Source: Cheiracanthium punctorium
Taxonomy: Eukaryota > Arthropoda > Arachnida > Araneae > Cheiracanthiidae
Assembly (NCBI GenBank): GCA_038373885.1
Contig: JAWZYV010013019.1
Location: 1,550,001-1,614,000, forward strand
Length of the DNA stretch: 64,000 nucleotides
Reading direction: 5' to 3'
Part shown: positions 22,331 to 34,295 of the stretch, piece after piece
Position numbering within the stretch: the first letter of the stretch is position 1
Layout of the letters: each line of letters starts with the position of its first letter
The notes under the pieces: generated by a model
Told to the model about the DNA's origin: nothing
The model's database searches: none
Seen by the model: the letters and a program-made list of their open reading frames with translations, nothing else
Position numbers and translations under genes: made by a program

Positions 22331-22660
22331 AAAGTATTGTACCTACCTCAACTAATTTTGGCAACGCAGCCAGTCGGGATTGTTTGCCGTCTAATCTTAT
22401 CTTGCATCTGCATATAACATTCTTAAGCTCGCAGCTCGTAAGGTGTATTAATCACGACTCCCCCTAAATCAAAATCTAAAATAGCTTCCGTGCTTTGCAT
22501 GCAAACTAAAGATGCAATCTGAATTTCGGAAGTGGAATTCTCATAACAGTTTCTCCTCCCTTTACGACTTTATATGAATTTTGCATGGAGCGAGGCAAAC
22601 CGGCTTCTTGAAGAATCTTTTATGAGTTCAAGAGCTATTGTTGCTGCAGCCTTTATAGGT
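22331..22660. other. GC-richer unique block with POU-like palindrome
   Basis: Composition rises relative to flanks. It contains the 12-bp palindrome TTTGCATGCAAA (22494-22505), a second TTTTGCAT near 22577, a CTTATCTT (GATA-like) near 22400 and ATTGTT (SOX-like) near 22637. No repeat family is seen. It might be a regulatory element, but motif counts this small occur by chance. Confidence 0.2.
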
Positions 22661-25084
22661 GAATGTATTTTTGGGTTTTCTCGGGGAATTGTCTTAGGAA
22701 ACTGGGATATGTGTGCTTGGAGATGTTAAGTTTCGAACATGAATTTTTCTGGAGATTAGTAATCATGTGTGTGAACTTAAAATGTTTGTTTTATTTATTA
22801 ACTAAGATTTGGTACGAATTTATTTGTAAAATAAAGATATATATGTATCATATTGTAGAGTTACGATAATCCCTGACTCATTGACTCACTGAATCTGTAA
22901 CAATTCCGTGTAACCGCTCCAAGATAAATGTTTTACCCCCATTAAGATTAAAAAGTTAAGCACACAAAGCGCAAAATCATTTACACCGTTTGTACGATCT
23001 GCTGGAATTTTTTTTTTAAATTTTGAATGAAAATATAGAAAACAATCTGCGCTACTTTAAAAATCTGAAAATCCACTCGCTCCAAACTTTTAAGTGATTA
23101 TTCGCTTGTTTCAGCTCCATTTTATTTCTTAGAGTAAATAAAAAAAAAAAAAAAAAGTTAATCATTTGCACGACGAAACTAGCGGTCGCAATTGACATTG
23201 ATATCGATCGTCATATTGAAGTCTTGGTTATCAGATTTTGAAGGGAAAATTGCGATTCCAATTAATTTAAAATAGTTTTTTAGATAACCCAGTTCTTGGG
23301 TTTTTTTTTTACAGATAAAATGATTTCGTTTCGCATGAAACATAGATATAAGATGTTTCTAGCGAAATGAAACCTTTTGAATTCAAAAAGTTTTCGCACG
23401 TTTTTAGAAGAAAATACAATTCCGATTTTGGTATGCAATGAAAATTGAATATAGACTTATTTATTTTAAGGTGGACGAAGATTAACTATGTCCAGTGTAG
23501 AAATATTTTGTTAAATGTTTTTCCTAGAGCCCGTTATAATTACCTCCACAAGTGGCTTTCTTCTATTATATATATAACGGTTGTTTCAAACTATTTTATC
23601 AGTGCACTGAATATAAATTGACTGAATATAAATTTTAATATCCCTTCAGATGTAAAAACTTTTCTCGTGATATGAAGATATTTTTATGCCATATATTTTA
23701 TGCCGTATGTTAAAATAATAAAAAAAATAATTTTATTGGGCCAACTTGTACACAAAAAATTCATGCGAGAAGAATGAAGTTGCACTTTTAAAAAGTCATT
23801 CACAAAGAATTTCACATGAGTAAACGTAATGCACTGAACTACTTAAATTTATTAGTATCTGTTGCCAAAGACTTAACGGAAAACCCTTAAATTGCGAAAA
23901 TATAAATTAAGTAACAAAAAGAATGGAATATTTCTAGGATGCAGGCGTGTTTGGAAAACCAGCACTATGCTATTATTGCTTGAAAGTTAGCATTGTAAGT
24001 TTAGGTTTCTGTAGTTGGTTGGAAACTTTTGTTTTAGTTTCAGTTTGTCGTAATTTCACAGATAAAAAGATTAATTTTTAAGTGAGTTTTACTAGAATTA
24101 TTTTTTTATGAATTAAAACAAAACCTTCATAATTATCTAGATGGCGTTTTGTAGTATTTCATAATATAAGGGACCTCGTTCTGTTCACAAGGTTTTTAAA
24201 AGATATATTTGATTAAGGGCTGTAATGGCAGTAAGAAATTTCATAAATAATTGAACAAGATCTAAAATAAAATAATTAAATTTTTAAAATTAATCTGATA
24301 ATTTAAAAAGATGACTAAACAGAAAGAAAAGCACACACAAATAAAAACTTTTGTTGAATTTCTGCTAAGTTTATGCTAAATTTCTGCTTAGAATTAGAGG
24401 TATTTACCTTTAAAACAACAGTAATTGTGAAAATTTTCAATATCCCAATAAATACATTTTGTTTAAAAAATGATTTTTTTTCCAAATGACATTTCATGTC
24501 GGTCTTTATTTTTCGAATGGATTCATTTTATACACGGTCTCCCTAAAAAGTTATTTTTAATTATTTGAATATACGGCTCCTTATAAAACTTATAACATCA
24601 AAAATAGCTGCATGAAATTACTAGGAAACGTTTTTAAAACTGCGCGTATAGGGCTAAAGTTAATATTAAAAATGCCGCACTAATCAAAACGTTTGAACAC
24701 CCGGTACATCTACACATAAAAATATTTTCTTATTTAACGGAATTTGTAAAAATAGCGCAATCTTCCGAAAAAATTCTGATTTATATAATTTACTGCTCTT
24801 TTGAAATGGAAAATAAAAAAGAAGGAGTAAAACGTCACATCTATAAAATAGTTGTAAGAAAATTAGTATTTAAAGAGATGCAATTTTTCATTTATGAGAC
24901 GATTCTCTCATAGAAATTGTGTTTTAAAGTTTAGTTCAAAAAAGTCCACTTGCTTGCGCCTGACACGATGAAATCAGCTCAAAAAGTTACCCGAATATTT
25001 TAATAAATGATAAAAATTAATTGAATGAATGTTGATATGTTTTGTACATTTCGAATTAGCCATTCCACTCTTAAATTTGCTATT
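22661..25084. other. AT-rich DNA, no gene seen
   Basis: Poly-A near 23138-23157 and (TA)-rich words near 23567-23578. Open frames are short and unremarkable. Confidence 0.45.
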
Positions 25085-25089
25085 TTTTC

Positions 25090-25490
25090 TTCGAGAACTC
25101 CGCATCTGGCTGTGCCACCGCACAGCCAGCGGCACAGCCAGCTGCGTCAAAAAAGGGTCTCTAGATCTGTGGCACGCGATGAACGTTTCGATCGTCCGCC
25201 ATCTTGCTGGTAGTTTAGTCGAGCGATGGCAACGGCTGCCCTTTTTTCAGCAATAGGCAATCTATCCAGCTGTTCTCGCATTCTTCCATTTTTCAGCAGA
25301 TGTCAGTCCTGTTAAAAATTATTGTGACCATTTTTTTTTACGGGAAATGACGTGCTAAAAAGTAAAGGATTCTAATGGAGCTTTGTCACCCGCAACTATT
25401 TTTATAGAAATCAAATCTATTCTTCGTGCCTGGCAACAGTCAAACGAAGAGTGTGGTGTTCCCAGAGCTTGAGCACTGCGCGTTAAAGGG
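25090..25490. mobile_element. piggyBac-type TTAA element, partial, palindrome arm retained
   Basis: The right end AAAGGG abuts TTAA (25491-25494). Inside are the family blocks gcaacggctgcccttttttc, gatcgtccgccatcttgctg, ggtctctagatctgtggcac and the ~220-bp terminal segment shared with 52388-52660. Only one arm of the internal palindrome is present, and the left TTAACCC end is missing, so the copy is 5'-truncated or rearranged. The overlapping 60-75 codon frames are shadows. Confidence 0.7.
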
Positions 25491-25494
25491 TTAA

Positions 25495-26385
25495 TATTTT
25501 ATTCATAAGGTGTTATAGGCATCATGCTGGAGTAACTTTCATCGATTCAAATTAAGCATACTTGAAATCCCAGAGCAACTAACATAAAGATATACTCTTT
25601 CTTTTTTATTAGGATACAGATATAAACTTATTGCGTGCTTGTTTTCTGCGTAGTTGTAAGAAAGAGCAATGTTTAAACATAACAGTAGTCATTATATAGG
25701 ATATCAATGAAGCTTAAATACATACATCATAGAATTTTCTTTATTTTTAAATTTCTTAATATATACCAAACCCACACAAAGGGAAGTCTTTTACATCGAT
25801 TCTATGAATTGATAAAATCATGATGAGTGAGGTAGATCAATAGGTATAACATTTTACAACCGGAAAACGCAAAGTAAAATATTTTAAAAATCGTTTCATG
25901 CGAGCTTCCTTCCGTTCGACATCGATTTTTGGAGATGCTTTTAAAAGATAAAATTCTGCAAATACAATGCGAATAAAAAAGAGTAAAAATAAGTGTGTGA
26001 AAAATATATGTTTGTGCTTATTTCAGCAATAAAATCAATTTAATATTTTACTTTTTCAGCAAAACATAAAGTAGTGCCTATTTTAAAGCAGGAATCTACC
26101 TTTGTTACTTTAAAAAGATGTTTGTGACTGCTTTACTAGTTTATTCTTCAAGAGGTCATTGCTCATAACTTGGAAGTAATCAAGAGTTATTTATCCCGCT
26201 ATAAATTTACTAATAACTAACAATATTAACTATAAATAAACACTTGATAAAAGTTTGTGGGGGGAAGGATTTTAAAGAGCTTTTAAATCGATCTGAAATG
26301 AAACTAGTTAAATAGTTCCTATTTATGCATATGCTGTAGTACAGTACACTCTTAATGTACGTACTTCAACATTTCACCAGAAAAA
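25495..26385. other. AT-rich DNA, no gene seen
   Basis: No delimitable feature. Confidence 0.4.
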
Positions 26386-26387
26386 TG

Positions 26388-26510
26388 GTATTAAATTATC
26401 TGCAACCTTTCTATGGAGAAACTTCGTACAATAATTTAATTGATCTATGGAACCAAATCTTGGTAAAACGTTTCTTTACAGAAAGGTTGCAGCAAATTTA
26501 ACGTCCTTTT
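26388..26510. repeat. Foldback hairpin, ~35-bp arms
   Basis: TGCAACCTTTCTATGGAGAA (26401 on) pairs with 26470-26491 (gtttctttacagaaaggttg ca) at 19 of 22 positions, and pairing continues outward through ttaaatt / aatttaa. The loop is about 48 bases. It is a small MITE-like palindrome. Confidence 0.65.
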
Positions 26511-27059
26511 ATGTAAAAAGGGGGAATTAATTCTATTAAAATAAAAATATGTCTGAATTTTGTTTCTTTCGTACTTACTTTCTTTCTTTTCTCTTTTATT
26601 AAATATATGTGTCTAATTTGCACGCGTCTGCGTGCTGCTTTCCTACAAAAAAATTCACATAGAACTAAAACATTCTATATTCTTTTAAAATTATTTTTTA
26701 ACTTATTTAATTTAGATCTTTATCTCATCTTATACTAATTTAAAATTCTTTGTTTTCTTGCTTCTGTATCTTCAAAATGTCCGCAGAACATTTTCATGCA
26801 CATCTTCAAACCCAAGACTGAATTTAGTGGTGTGCAATTTAAAACTCTGAAAAGTTTTATTATTGAACATTAATCAAATTTTGTTTGATCTATTAAAACT
26901 TATAAAAAAGTATGATAACAACTAATAGTAAGTTAGATAATACGATTTTTAAATGAATGCTTCAATCTGAACATTTTGTTTTAATAAAAGAGAAAAGTAA
27001 CATGATACATGGGTATTTTTAGAGAAGTAAATATCCGCAAGTTTTTTCTTTGCCGTATG
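26511..27059. other. AT-rich spacer, no gene seen
   Basis: T-rich stretches and no coding frame. Confidence 0.4.
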
Positions 27060-27829
27060 TACAGCTGCGGAAAAAAAAGTCCCACTTATACTTTTTTCGG
27101 CCGTCGTTCGTCGTACAGCAAAGTTACAGATACCAATCGTTTACGATTGACGTACACTTTAATTTTCTATGCATAAAAATTGCATAAGGGGCCATCTACA
27201 TATTAAAATTAGCACCAACTTTTTTTTTCTCAATAGCAACCCCTAGATTTCACTTCATATTTCAAAAATTTAGCTCATTTTAACCCCGGAAACCAATTTT
27301 CAATAAATTTGGACAGAAAATGAGTGAGTTATGAGCACCCAAAATCCCCCTCCCCCTATGTTAAAATATTATTTCATACTTCAATTCATATCACATATAA
27401 TATTGGTAGTAAGAAGCTGATTTTTATTCGTACTATTAGAACTAAACGACCCAAACATAATTTAATGTAATTATGATTTTTAATAAATTATTAATATAAA
27501 TTATGAATTATTAAAATAATATTAAAAAAAATTATGAATAGCGACCTAGCCAAATTTCGATGGAAATGGATGCAGAAAGTAATTTTACATGGCTGTGCAA
27601 AATTTCAAATTTTTACGTTCAGTAGTTTAATTTATATTAAATAAAATGTGTTATTTCCATGAGTTAAGGGACAATATATAAATTTATTAAGTGAAAATTT
27701 TTTGAAAATTGCATACAATAAACGTAAATTAGATTTATTTCGTGCAAAAACACAGTAAAAGATACCAGTATTAAAAATATCAAATTTTGAAGCAAATAAA
27801 TTAGAGGTTTTTACAGTTTGATAGGGATT

Positions 27830-28033
27830 CTATAAAGAGTCTATTGTTGCGTCCTCTACCATATTTCCCCAAATAAAATATTTTCCAGCTATAGAATTAG
27901 ATACAGCAGATGTATGTCTTCTAATACAACGTCCTATTTCTGAAAAACTAACATCCTCAACTTTCCAGGCGTGAATATGACCTTTTTTAATTTCGGAAAC
28001 ATTAGGTCTTTGGGCTTCCCCATACTTTATCAA
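27830..28033 (-). pseudogene. Transposase N-terminal helix-turn-helix remnant (Tc3-like)
   Basis: The frame contains EIKKGHIHAWKVEDVSFSEI followed by GRCIRRHTSAVSNSI. The spacing 'xxGxIxAxxxxxxSxxEIxRxIxRxxxxVxNxI' is that of the Tc1/Tc3 DNA-binding domain, with the conserved SF-EIGR-I-R recognition helix. At 67 residues it lacks the second HTH and the catalytic DDE region, which should follow toward lower coordinates but are not readable. Its place inside TA-flanked long TIRs supports the call. Non-functional. Confidence 0.7.
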
Positions 28034-28171
28034 ACATTCAAAATCACGTTTTTCTGTCTAAATTTTCATCTAACTATAAATTAAAATACCGCCAAAAGTC
28101 TTAAGAATATTGCACATTGCAGACGATAGTATTAAATGAAGAAAGTAAAAAAAACAAAAACAGTGATAATA

Positions 28172-28275
28172 TTGGTTCGGCAAAAAAGTAATTGCGTTTT
28201 TTACATGAAATTCAAACAAATAAATTTTCTATCAGGAAATCATTCTTCAAGTTCGACCATAGCTCAGTAATATTC
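28172..28275 (+). mobile_element. Mariner-type terminus fragment nested in the Tc3-like element
   Basis: TTGGTTCGGCAAAAAAGTAA followed by ttgcgttttttacatgaaat resembles mariner TIRs, and the following attcaaacaaataaa parallels the 49.05-kb element. A gcgaaccaa near 28438-28446 could be the other end. It is a fragment only. Confidence 0.4.
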
Positions 28276-29237
28276 AAGCTTGTAGTCAGAAGAGCAGAGA
28301 GCAGCCTCTAACTCCTACCAACATTTCACCTGTCTAAGAGAACCATCAACGGAAATACTCAATAACAATTTTAAAATTACAAAGATTTTCAAAATCGTGA
28401 GCAGTCATTTTGCATTTTCCCCTTAAATCATGTGTGCGAACCAAGGAAGTTATGAACTCACGGGTCATTAGGACCACAGACTAAATATTCTATTTCTACC
28501 CTTGATATTCTCAGTACAAAAAACTTTAAGAAAGATGGAAATAATATTTTCCTTGAAAATAATGTTAATTTCTTTTAACTCTCGCGAGCGAAATGAATGG
28601 AAGGCGAAAAGTTCGGAACCTACAAATAGCGTTTTTCAATTTGCAGAAAGTCCCTTAAAAACGCACAAAAATTAATTCGCAATATCTCCGGAAATTATCG
28701 TAGAAAATTGGAGAAAATTTATATTTAGGGTAATTAGAAGGTTCTCTTTCGTTTAATAAAGTCAAAATATGGGGTTGCCATAGAGAAAAACGAAGTTGAT
28801 GCAGAATTAAATATGAAGACGGCCCCCTATGCAAATTAAATTAATAGTAAATTAAAGTAGGCGTTATTTGCAAACGAATGGTATATATAACTTTACCGTA
28901 CGATGAACGATGGCGAAATAAAGAGCAAGTGGGACATTTTTTTCCGCAGCTGTACATATTTATCATGACTAAATTTTACTTTAATATCTCTATATATTGT
29001 AATTAAAGTGCTTAAAAATTGTAAAAGTAAGTTAAAATGCATAATATTAAAAAAGAAACATACAGAAATACAAATGTTTTGACACTTTTGTTAGTTAGAT
29101 TTTTTGGTGCACTACAGTACATTTCTTCTTTCTACTTATCTTTGAAATATCGTAAGAAAATAAATAAATATTAACACGCGATATCCGACATTTTTCATAG
29201 TGATTACGTTCTGGAATGCATCATAATTTTGTCAGTT

Positions 29238-29606
29238 ATTAATATATTTTTAATCTGAATTTTGAATATAAATAATAATATTTATTTACTCCTTCTTTTA
29301 CTGTCGAGTATCCTAGCATTGATAAACTCCTTTTTATATACAGACACACACATACACACGTATTTAAATGAAAGTCATAGAAAAGTCATAAGGGTTTAAA
29401 TGTTTATATTTTTCGGTATTTTGAATTAATATATTTTTAATCTGAATTTTGAACATAAATAATAATATTTATTTAGTCCTCCTTTTACTGTCGAGTATCC
29501 TAGCATTGATAAACTCCTTTTTATACACAGACACACACACACACGTATTTAAATGTATAGAAAAGTTATAAGGGTTTAAATGTTTATATTTTTCGGTATT
29601 TTGAAT
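29238..29606 (+). repeat. Tandem duplication, 187-bp unit
   Basis: Unit 1 (29238-29424) and unit 2 (29425-29606) are nearly identical: both carry attaatatatttttaatctg, cctttt/cttcttttactgtcgag, gtatcctagcattgataaac and cacacgtatttaaatg. The second is about 5 bases shorter, mostly in the CA run and 'aaagtca'. Low divergence means a recent local duplication. Confidence 0.9.
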
Positions 29607-29774
29607 CAGTTGCGTTACCCCTTTATGCATAAATGTTAAGCGAAAATATTAATTTATTATGACAGGCATATAAACTCTTCCTTCTTTTCTGGAAGTAAAG
29701 AAATACTATGTGAATTATTTCACTTCACATTTTTTCTCTAATCCTTTCATTAACATTGATTAATTATCCTTTAA

Positions 29775-31035
29775 GGGGTTAGGGGTAGTCAGAATTTTCA
29801 AAAAATTGATTTTTTTTTTTTTTTTTTTTTTTTTTTGCATTTTCTTAAAGTATAGTATCTTAAAAATATTCTCTGAAAGTTTGAAGTGAATCCGACAAAT
29901 ATCTTTCGAGTTATTTAGCGAAGAATAAAAGGCTCTCGAGCGGTCTAATATTTCCGAGAACAATTAGCTAGCGGCATAATTCTCCCTTACCTCCTGAAGT
30001 TTTAAAAGCAATCAAGCCTATTTATGAAGATCTTAGTAATGAAAATTTACTTTCAAGATGTGTAAGTGGATTTAATCAAAATAATAATGAGAGCTTCAAC
30101 CAACTAGTGTGGAAAATATGCCCAAAAACTATCAATACTAGTTTTACCATTGTTCAAATTGCAGCATACGTAGCTATGAGTATATTTAATGAAGGGACAA
30201 AGTCATTATTAGTAATAATGAACACACTGGGACTTAATGTGGGCCTAATTGTTGTGGTGGCCTAATTCGCATCGGTATACTGAAAAAACCGATAGTGCAA
30301 GGTGTAAAAGTAGCTGATCAGCGCGCTAACGACAACACTCGCGAAGGTAGAATGCGACGTAGACAACAACAAATTGATGTTTTAGAAAGTTCTACAACGG
30401 CTGAAGAACTCTTATATGGTCCAGGAATAGATTACTCAGTGTAAGTATTGAAATTATTCGTATTACTGTACATCAATCGACTGTAAAACTTTAAATGCGT
30501 TTTTCTCAAAACTATGTTTTTTGAACTGGTGACCACTGTAACTCAAAAACCGCTCGATAGATTTGAATGAAACTTATACAGCTTTTAGAAAACATAAAAA
30601 GCTAGTGCCTGATCGAAGGATTTTTTTTTAAAACTTCGATTTTTTATAAACAATTAATTGTTGGTTTTTTCCCGAAAATCTGCAAAAAAAAATTCCAGAG
30701 ACCGCCATTTTGTTAATTTTGAAAAAAAAAAAGCTTCGATCAGGCACAAGATTATCTATCCATAAAAATAATCTTTTTTGTTTCATTGATTTTAGATGAA
30801 TCTCCAAGGAGCTGTAATGGTCACCGCAAGGACCCATTATTAAAACCTGTTCAACTTAGACCGCCGTAACTTGTAAAATAATAATTATTTTTTTTTTTTA
30901 AATTTAAGTGAAGTAATGTTAAAGTATGATGAAATGATACTATGTTTTTACTTATGTGAAATAAACTTAATCACTAGTAAAAAAAAAATTAATAAAAAAT
31001 GGCATTTTTTCACGCCTCTGACTACCCCTAACCCC
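29775..31035 (+). mobile_element. TTAA-flanked element with 23-bp perfect TIR (GGGG ends; Kolobok-like)
   Basis: The flank plus end TTTAAGGGGTTAGGGGTAGT (29770 on) is mirrored exactly at 31018-31040, 23 bases without mismatch. With TTAA at 29771-29774 and 31036-31039 as target duplication, the element starts GGGGTTAGGGG and ends CCCCTAACCCC. TTAA with purine/GG starts fits the Kolobok group better than piggyBac, which starts CCC. Inside are a broken transposase tail and an inverted gtgcctgatcgaag / cttcgatcaggcac pair (about 30603-30616 and 30734-30747). Confidence 0.75.
29972..30444 (+). pseudogene. Transposase C-terminal remnant, frameshifted
   Basis: Frame 1 (29972 to stop at 30263) reads PPEVLKAIKPIYEDLS-NENLLSRC, then NNNESFNQLVWKICPK and FNEGTKSLL. 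Frame 2 (30253-30444) reads ADQRANDNTREGRMRRRQQQ and ends ELLYGPGIDYSV before a stop. I know this order (P-Y-DLS-LL-RC-G-TQN-NE-FN-LVW--CPK ... basic tail ... Y-G-G) as the C-terminus of a transposase family common in arthropod genomes and often labelled Mutator-like; the label is from memory. At least one, probably two, indels break it between 30245 and 30310. The N-terminal half is absent. Confidence 0.7.
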
Positions 31036-31040
31036 TTAAA

Positions 31041-32109
31041 TCATTTACAGTTTAAATTAGATGGAAGCTATAACCCCGATGAAACTTACTTTATCGAAAG
31101 CCCTCTTATTCAGCTTTCTGTTTGAGATAGAAATACACTAAAGGTTTTAATTACTTATGTATGTATTTTATAAAGAATAAATATTAGTTTTAATTTTTGT
31201 TTAATATGTTAAACTTTTTATTATTTGCTTTAATTTTTATTCATTTATTTTTGAAGATAAATTATAATTTCGTAAAACTTAAGTTGTGCAGTTTGGCTGG
31301 CAATAAAGAAGCTATATGTAAATGACTACATTATAAGGCCTAAATTAAGGTATGTATTGTTACTTAAAAAATTAAATAAATGAATACCTTCTGGGAAACT
31401 ACCATATAATATCCCATTAATGTAACTATACCCGTAAAATCCTTTTCCCCAGAAAAATATTTGGAACACAGACATTTTTGTACACTTTCATAAAAGAAAT
31501 ACAAAAAGCAGGTTCAAATACCAGATCCAAACATTATTAAATTTCAAGCTACCTTTCTCAAAATAAAAGAAATAACAGTGTTTAAAAATCAACAGCTCTG
31601 AAAGAAGGAAAAAATTGTTCTAAATCTAATTTTTCCCTCGCTTTCAAACCGTATACGTGACTGTTTTATTGGCGAAAATGTCAAGTGTGAAAGAAATGTT
31701 ATCGAGCATAACGGATTTTCTGTTATTTTTCCCGAGCAGATTTAAATCCTGCGGAAGACTTAGGATTGCCGGTCTCAAAAACTCAATTCCCCGTAACCGT
31801 AAACTGTTTTCACTTGAAACTAGATATATGTTTTGTCAATTCCCACTCTTTATGTCCAGTAAAAGCAGCTTAATATGCCAGGTGTTTCAAATTGTTTAAC
31901 CAGAGGGCGATTTTCGAACTGTTATGACTTCAATACTATTATTTTCGATTGGAAAAAAGTTTTCTAATGACATGCAACTGCTTTTTATCTTATAAGTTTT
32001 ATAAAAGGCTTGTATCTGAAAAAATAAAAAATAATACTTTATAGCGTGACCCTATTAACAAAATCGTATACATATAGACATAAATGAAACGTCAGCTGTA
32101 AGTAAGCTA
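31041..32109. other. AT-rich DNA, no gene seen
   Basis: The 80-codon frame at 31657-31899 is not recognised. 'ccaggtgtttcaaattgttt' near 31877 might be the left end of the element that follows, but I cannot prove it. Confidence 0.4.
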
Positions 32110-32792
32110 TGTAAATTGAAACAATGTTCAAAATAAGGTCTGAAAAACGATTACGCTACGATTTAAAAGATTACTATAACTCCTCTCGTTTCAAAAAGTT
32201 ACACTTTTTAAATCTGCATACGATCCCCCGTAAAAAACAATTTCCAATTAGTAGAATGTACACCATGCACTCATGAGGTGCTATATAAAATTTGAGAACT
32301 ATACATTAAAAAGTATCAGATATAAAAAGATAAATGTAAAGCTGACTCAAAACCACTTTTCATGTCTCTCGAAGGGAAAAAAAATCACGTCGAATGATAG
32401 TATTTCAGGGGTCGTACAAAAATTGTGAACGAAAATCTTTTTTTTTTTTTTCCACTCTTGCAATAAACGTTTACATTCAAAATCATGTATAGTCCCCGTT
32501 CGTCTTTAAAGATATATCTGCGACGTTGTATGATGAAAGGGTCAAATTTGGAACATCATCACATTCCGGTATGGGCCACATTTTAATACTTAGGAATATT
32601 TTTGTACGGGTGTCGCAATATACAAATTTAGAAAGTGTAACTTTTTGTAAATGAACGAGAGGACTTTTTTTTCTTAAAGGAGTCTTATTTCCGATCTTAT
32701 TTTGATCATTTTTTTTTCAATTTACACAGCCCACTTTTCTCTAATAGGGAAAGAATAAAACCCGTTTCCACCTTTTTGGGGGCACCCTGTAT
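32110..32792. mobile_element. Large foldback element, copy 1
   Basis: The left arm (tgtaaattg, gttcaaaataagg, ctcctctcgtt, aaaaagttacacttttt) recurs inverted at about 32500-32727 (aaagtgtaactttttgtaaa, cgagaggac, cttattttgatc, caatttaca). Arms are about 215 bp. It ends near gggggcaccctgtata (32792). Copies lie at 33059 and 60590. No coding frame. Confidence 0.7.
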
Positions 32793-32967
32793 AACCGTGG
32801 TCATTTTATATACATTTCTTAAAATCCTCCTTTCATATTGAAACAACAAATATAAATAATGCTAAATTCATCGTTTATAAAACATTTCCAACACAACGTA
32901 GTCTTTTTTGCAATGATCGTGATTATATATATTCACATAAATAAAACTTCACGTATTAACAAAGAAA

Positions 32968-33010
<43 letters not shown>
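32968..33010 (+). repeat. (TTA)n microsatellite
   Basis: An uninterrupted run of about 14 TTA/ATT units between two foldback copies. Confidence 0.95.
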
Positions 33011-33013
<3 letters not shown>

Positions 33014-33058
33014 GTATATACATTTATATACAAATATATATTTATATAATAAGTAAGG

Positions 33059-33728
33059 AATGTAAATCGAAAAAATGTTCAAAATAAGGTTGCAAAAAGT
33101 TTACGGTACGATTAAAAAGATTACGAAAACTCGTCTCGTTAATTTTCAAAAAGTTACACTTTTAAATTTTTATACGACTCCCGTACAAAAGAATTCCCAG
33201 TTCGTAAAATGTGTCCATACATTCATGAGGGGATGTACTAAATTTGAGAATCATATTCTAAAATTGTCAGAGATATGAAGTTAAATACAATGCTGACTTA
33301 AACCGCTTTTTAAAGGCTATCGAAGGGGAAACACACGTCGAATGATCGCATTTTAGAGGTCATACAGCAATAAAGGAAGAATTTTTTTTTTTCCTCTCGC
33401 GCAATAAACATTTACATTCAAAAGAATGTATAGCCCCCGATCATCTTTCTTTAAAAATATCTCTGAGACGTTTTATGATGAAAGGTTGAAACTTTGTACA
33501 TCACCCCAAGAGTGTATGGGGTCCATTTTACTAACTAGTATTTTTTTATACGGGGGTTGTATACGAATTTTTAAAAGTGTAAATTTTTATAAATGGACGA
33601 GAGGAATTTTTTGTTAACGCAGTCTGGTTTGCTACCTTATTTTGGACATTTTATCAAGCTACATTGCCCAGCAGTCTCTAATAGATAAAGAATTAAAGCC
33701 CATTGCCACCTTTTTGGAACACTCTATA
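33059..33728. mobile_element. Large foldback element, copy 2
   Basis: Colinear with copy 1: gttcaaaataaggttgcaaa, aaaaagttacacttttaaat, gcaataaacatttacattca, gagacgttttatgatgaaag, tggacgagaggaatttt, ccttattttggacattttat, ccacctttttggaacactct. Overlapping small frames on the plus strand are shadows. Confidence 0.7.
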
Positions 33729-33755
33729 TATATATATGAAAATCTGTTAGCGATG

Positions 33756-33788
33756 AATGGGTTTTTTAATGACACTAAAAAACCCATT
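33756..33788. repeat. Perfect 13-bp hairpin
   Basis: AATGGGTTTTTTA / TAAAAAACCCATT with a 7-base loop. Confidence 0.7.
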
Positions 33789-33790
33789 GG

Positions 33791-33879
33791 GGTTGAAAAA
33801 CTTTTAGGCTGCATTAAGTTAATTTTAGGTTTCACTCAAAAATTGTAATAAACTCTACATAGATAAAAGATATATGCGC
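33791..33879 (+). repeat. Segmental direct repeat, copy 1 (partner 35597-35684)
   Basis: ggttgaaaaacttttaggct, gcattaagttaattttaggt and actcaaaaatt-taataaact recur almost unchanged about 1.8 kb downstream. Confidence 0.85.
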
Positions 33880-34295
33880 CTCCTTAATTAGTTTGATTAA
33901 GACAGACTATCTCACTCACAACTGTAGAGAAAGAAGAAAATAAAATTATTAAATACTGAGCAAAAGTATAGAACTGTTAAACATAATTTTTTTTGAAATG
34001 TAAACGCAGTTCACTTAAATAAAATGCGATATCAAGTATCAACTGATGAAGCTGCATCTAAGGTCCAAAAATTCGTCTTCTTTTACAATGTACCTTTATC
34101 CCTTTCCTTCTCGCTCCCGTCAAAATCGCAGGCTTAGATTTCACTCCCTATTTCTCGTGCCCGTGATATTTCCGGCCTGGAGTGTTCGCAAGTTATGCGC
34201 CAGAAAGATGAGAGCTTTTGTATTCTTATGCATGGAATTTTTTTTATATCTCATTTTACACAACAGATGGCAGTACCAGACTATTGTTAGCTTAT

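Larger units (their letters stand above)
27062..28952 (-). mobile_element. Tc3-like Tc1/mariner-superfamily transposon, long TIRs, degenerate
   Basis: CAGCTGCGGAAAAAAAAGTC at 27062 and the inverse of the end at 28952 agree at 25 of 26 outer bases and are flanked by TA on both sides (27060-27061, 28953-28954). Similarity between the ends continues, with drift, for over 150 bases (cgtcgttcgtcgtacagcaa versus inverse-right cgccatcgttcatcgtacgg), so the TIRs are long, as in Tc3. A minus-strand helix-turn-helix remnant lies inside. The 1.9-kb length with no DDE domain suggests a deleted, dead copy. Confidence 0.85.
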
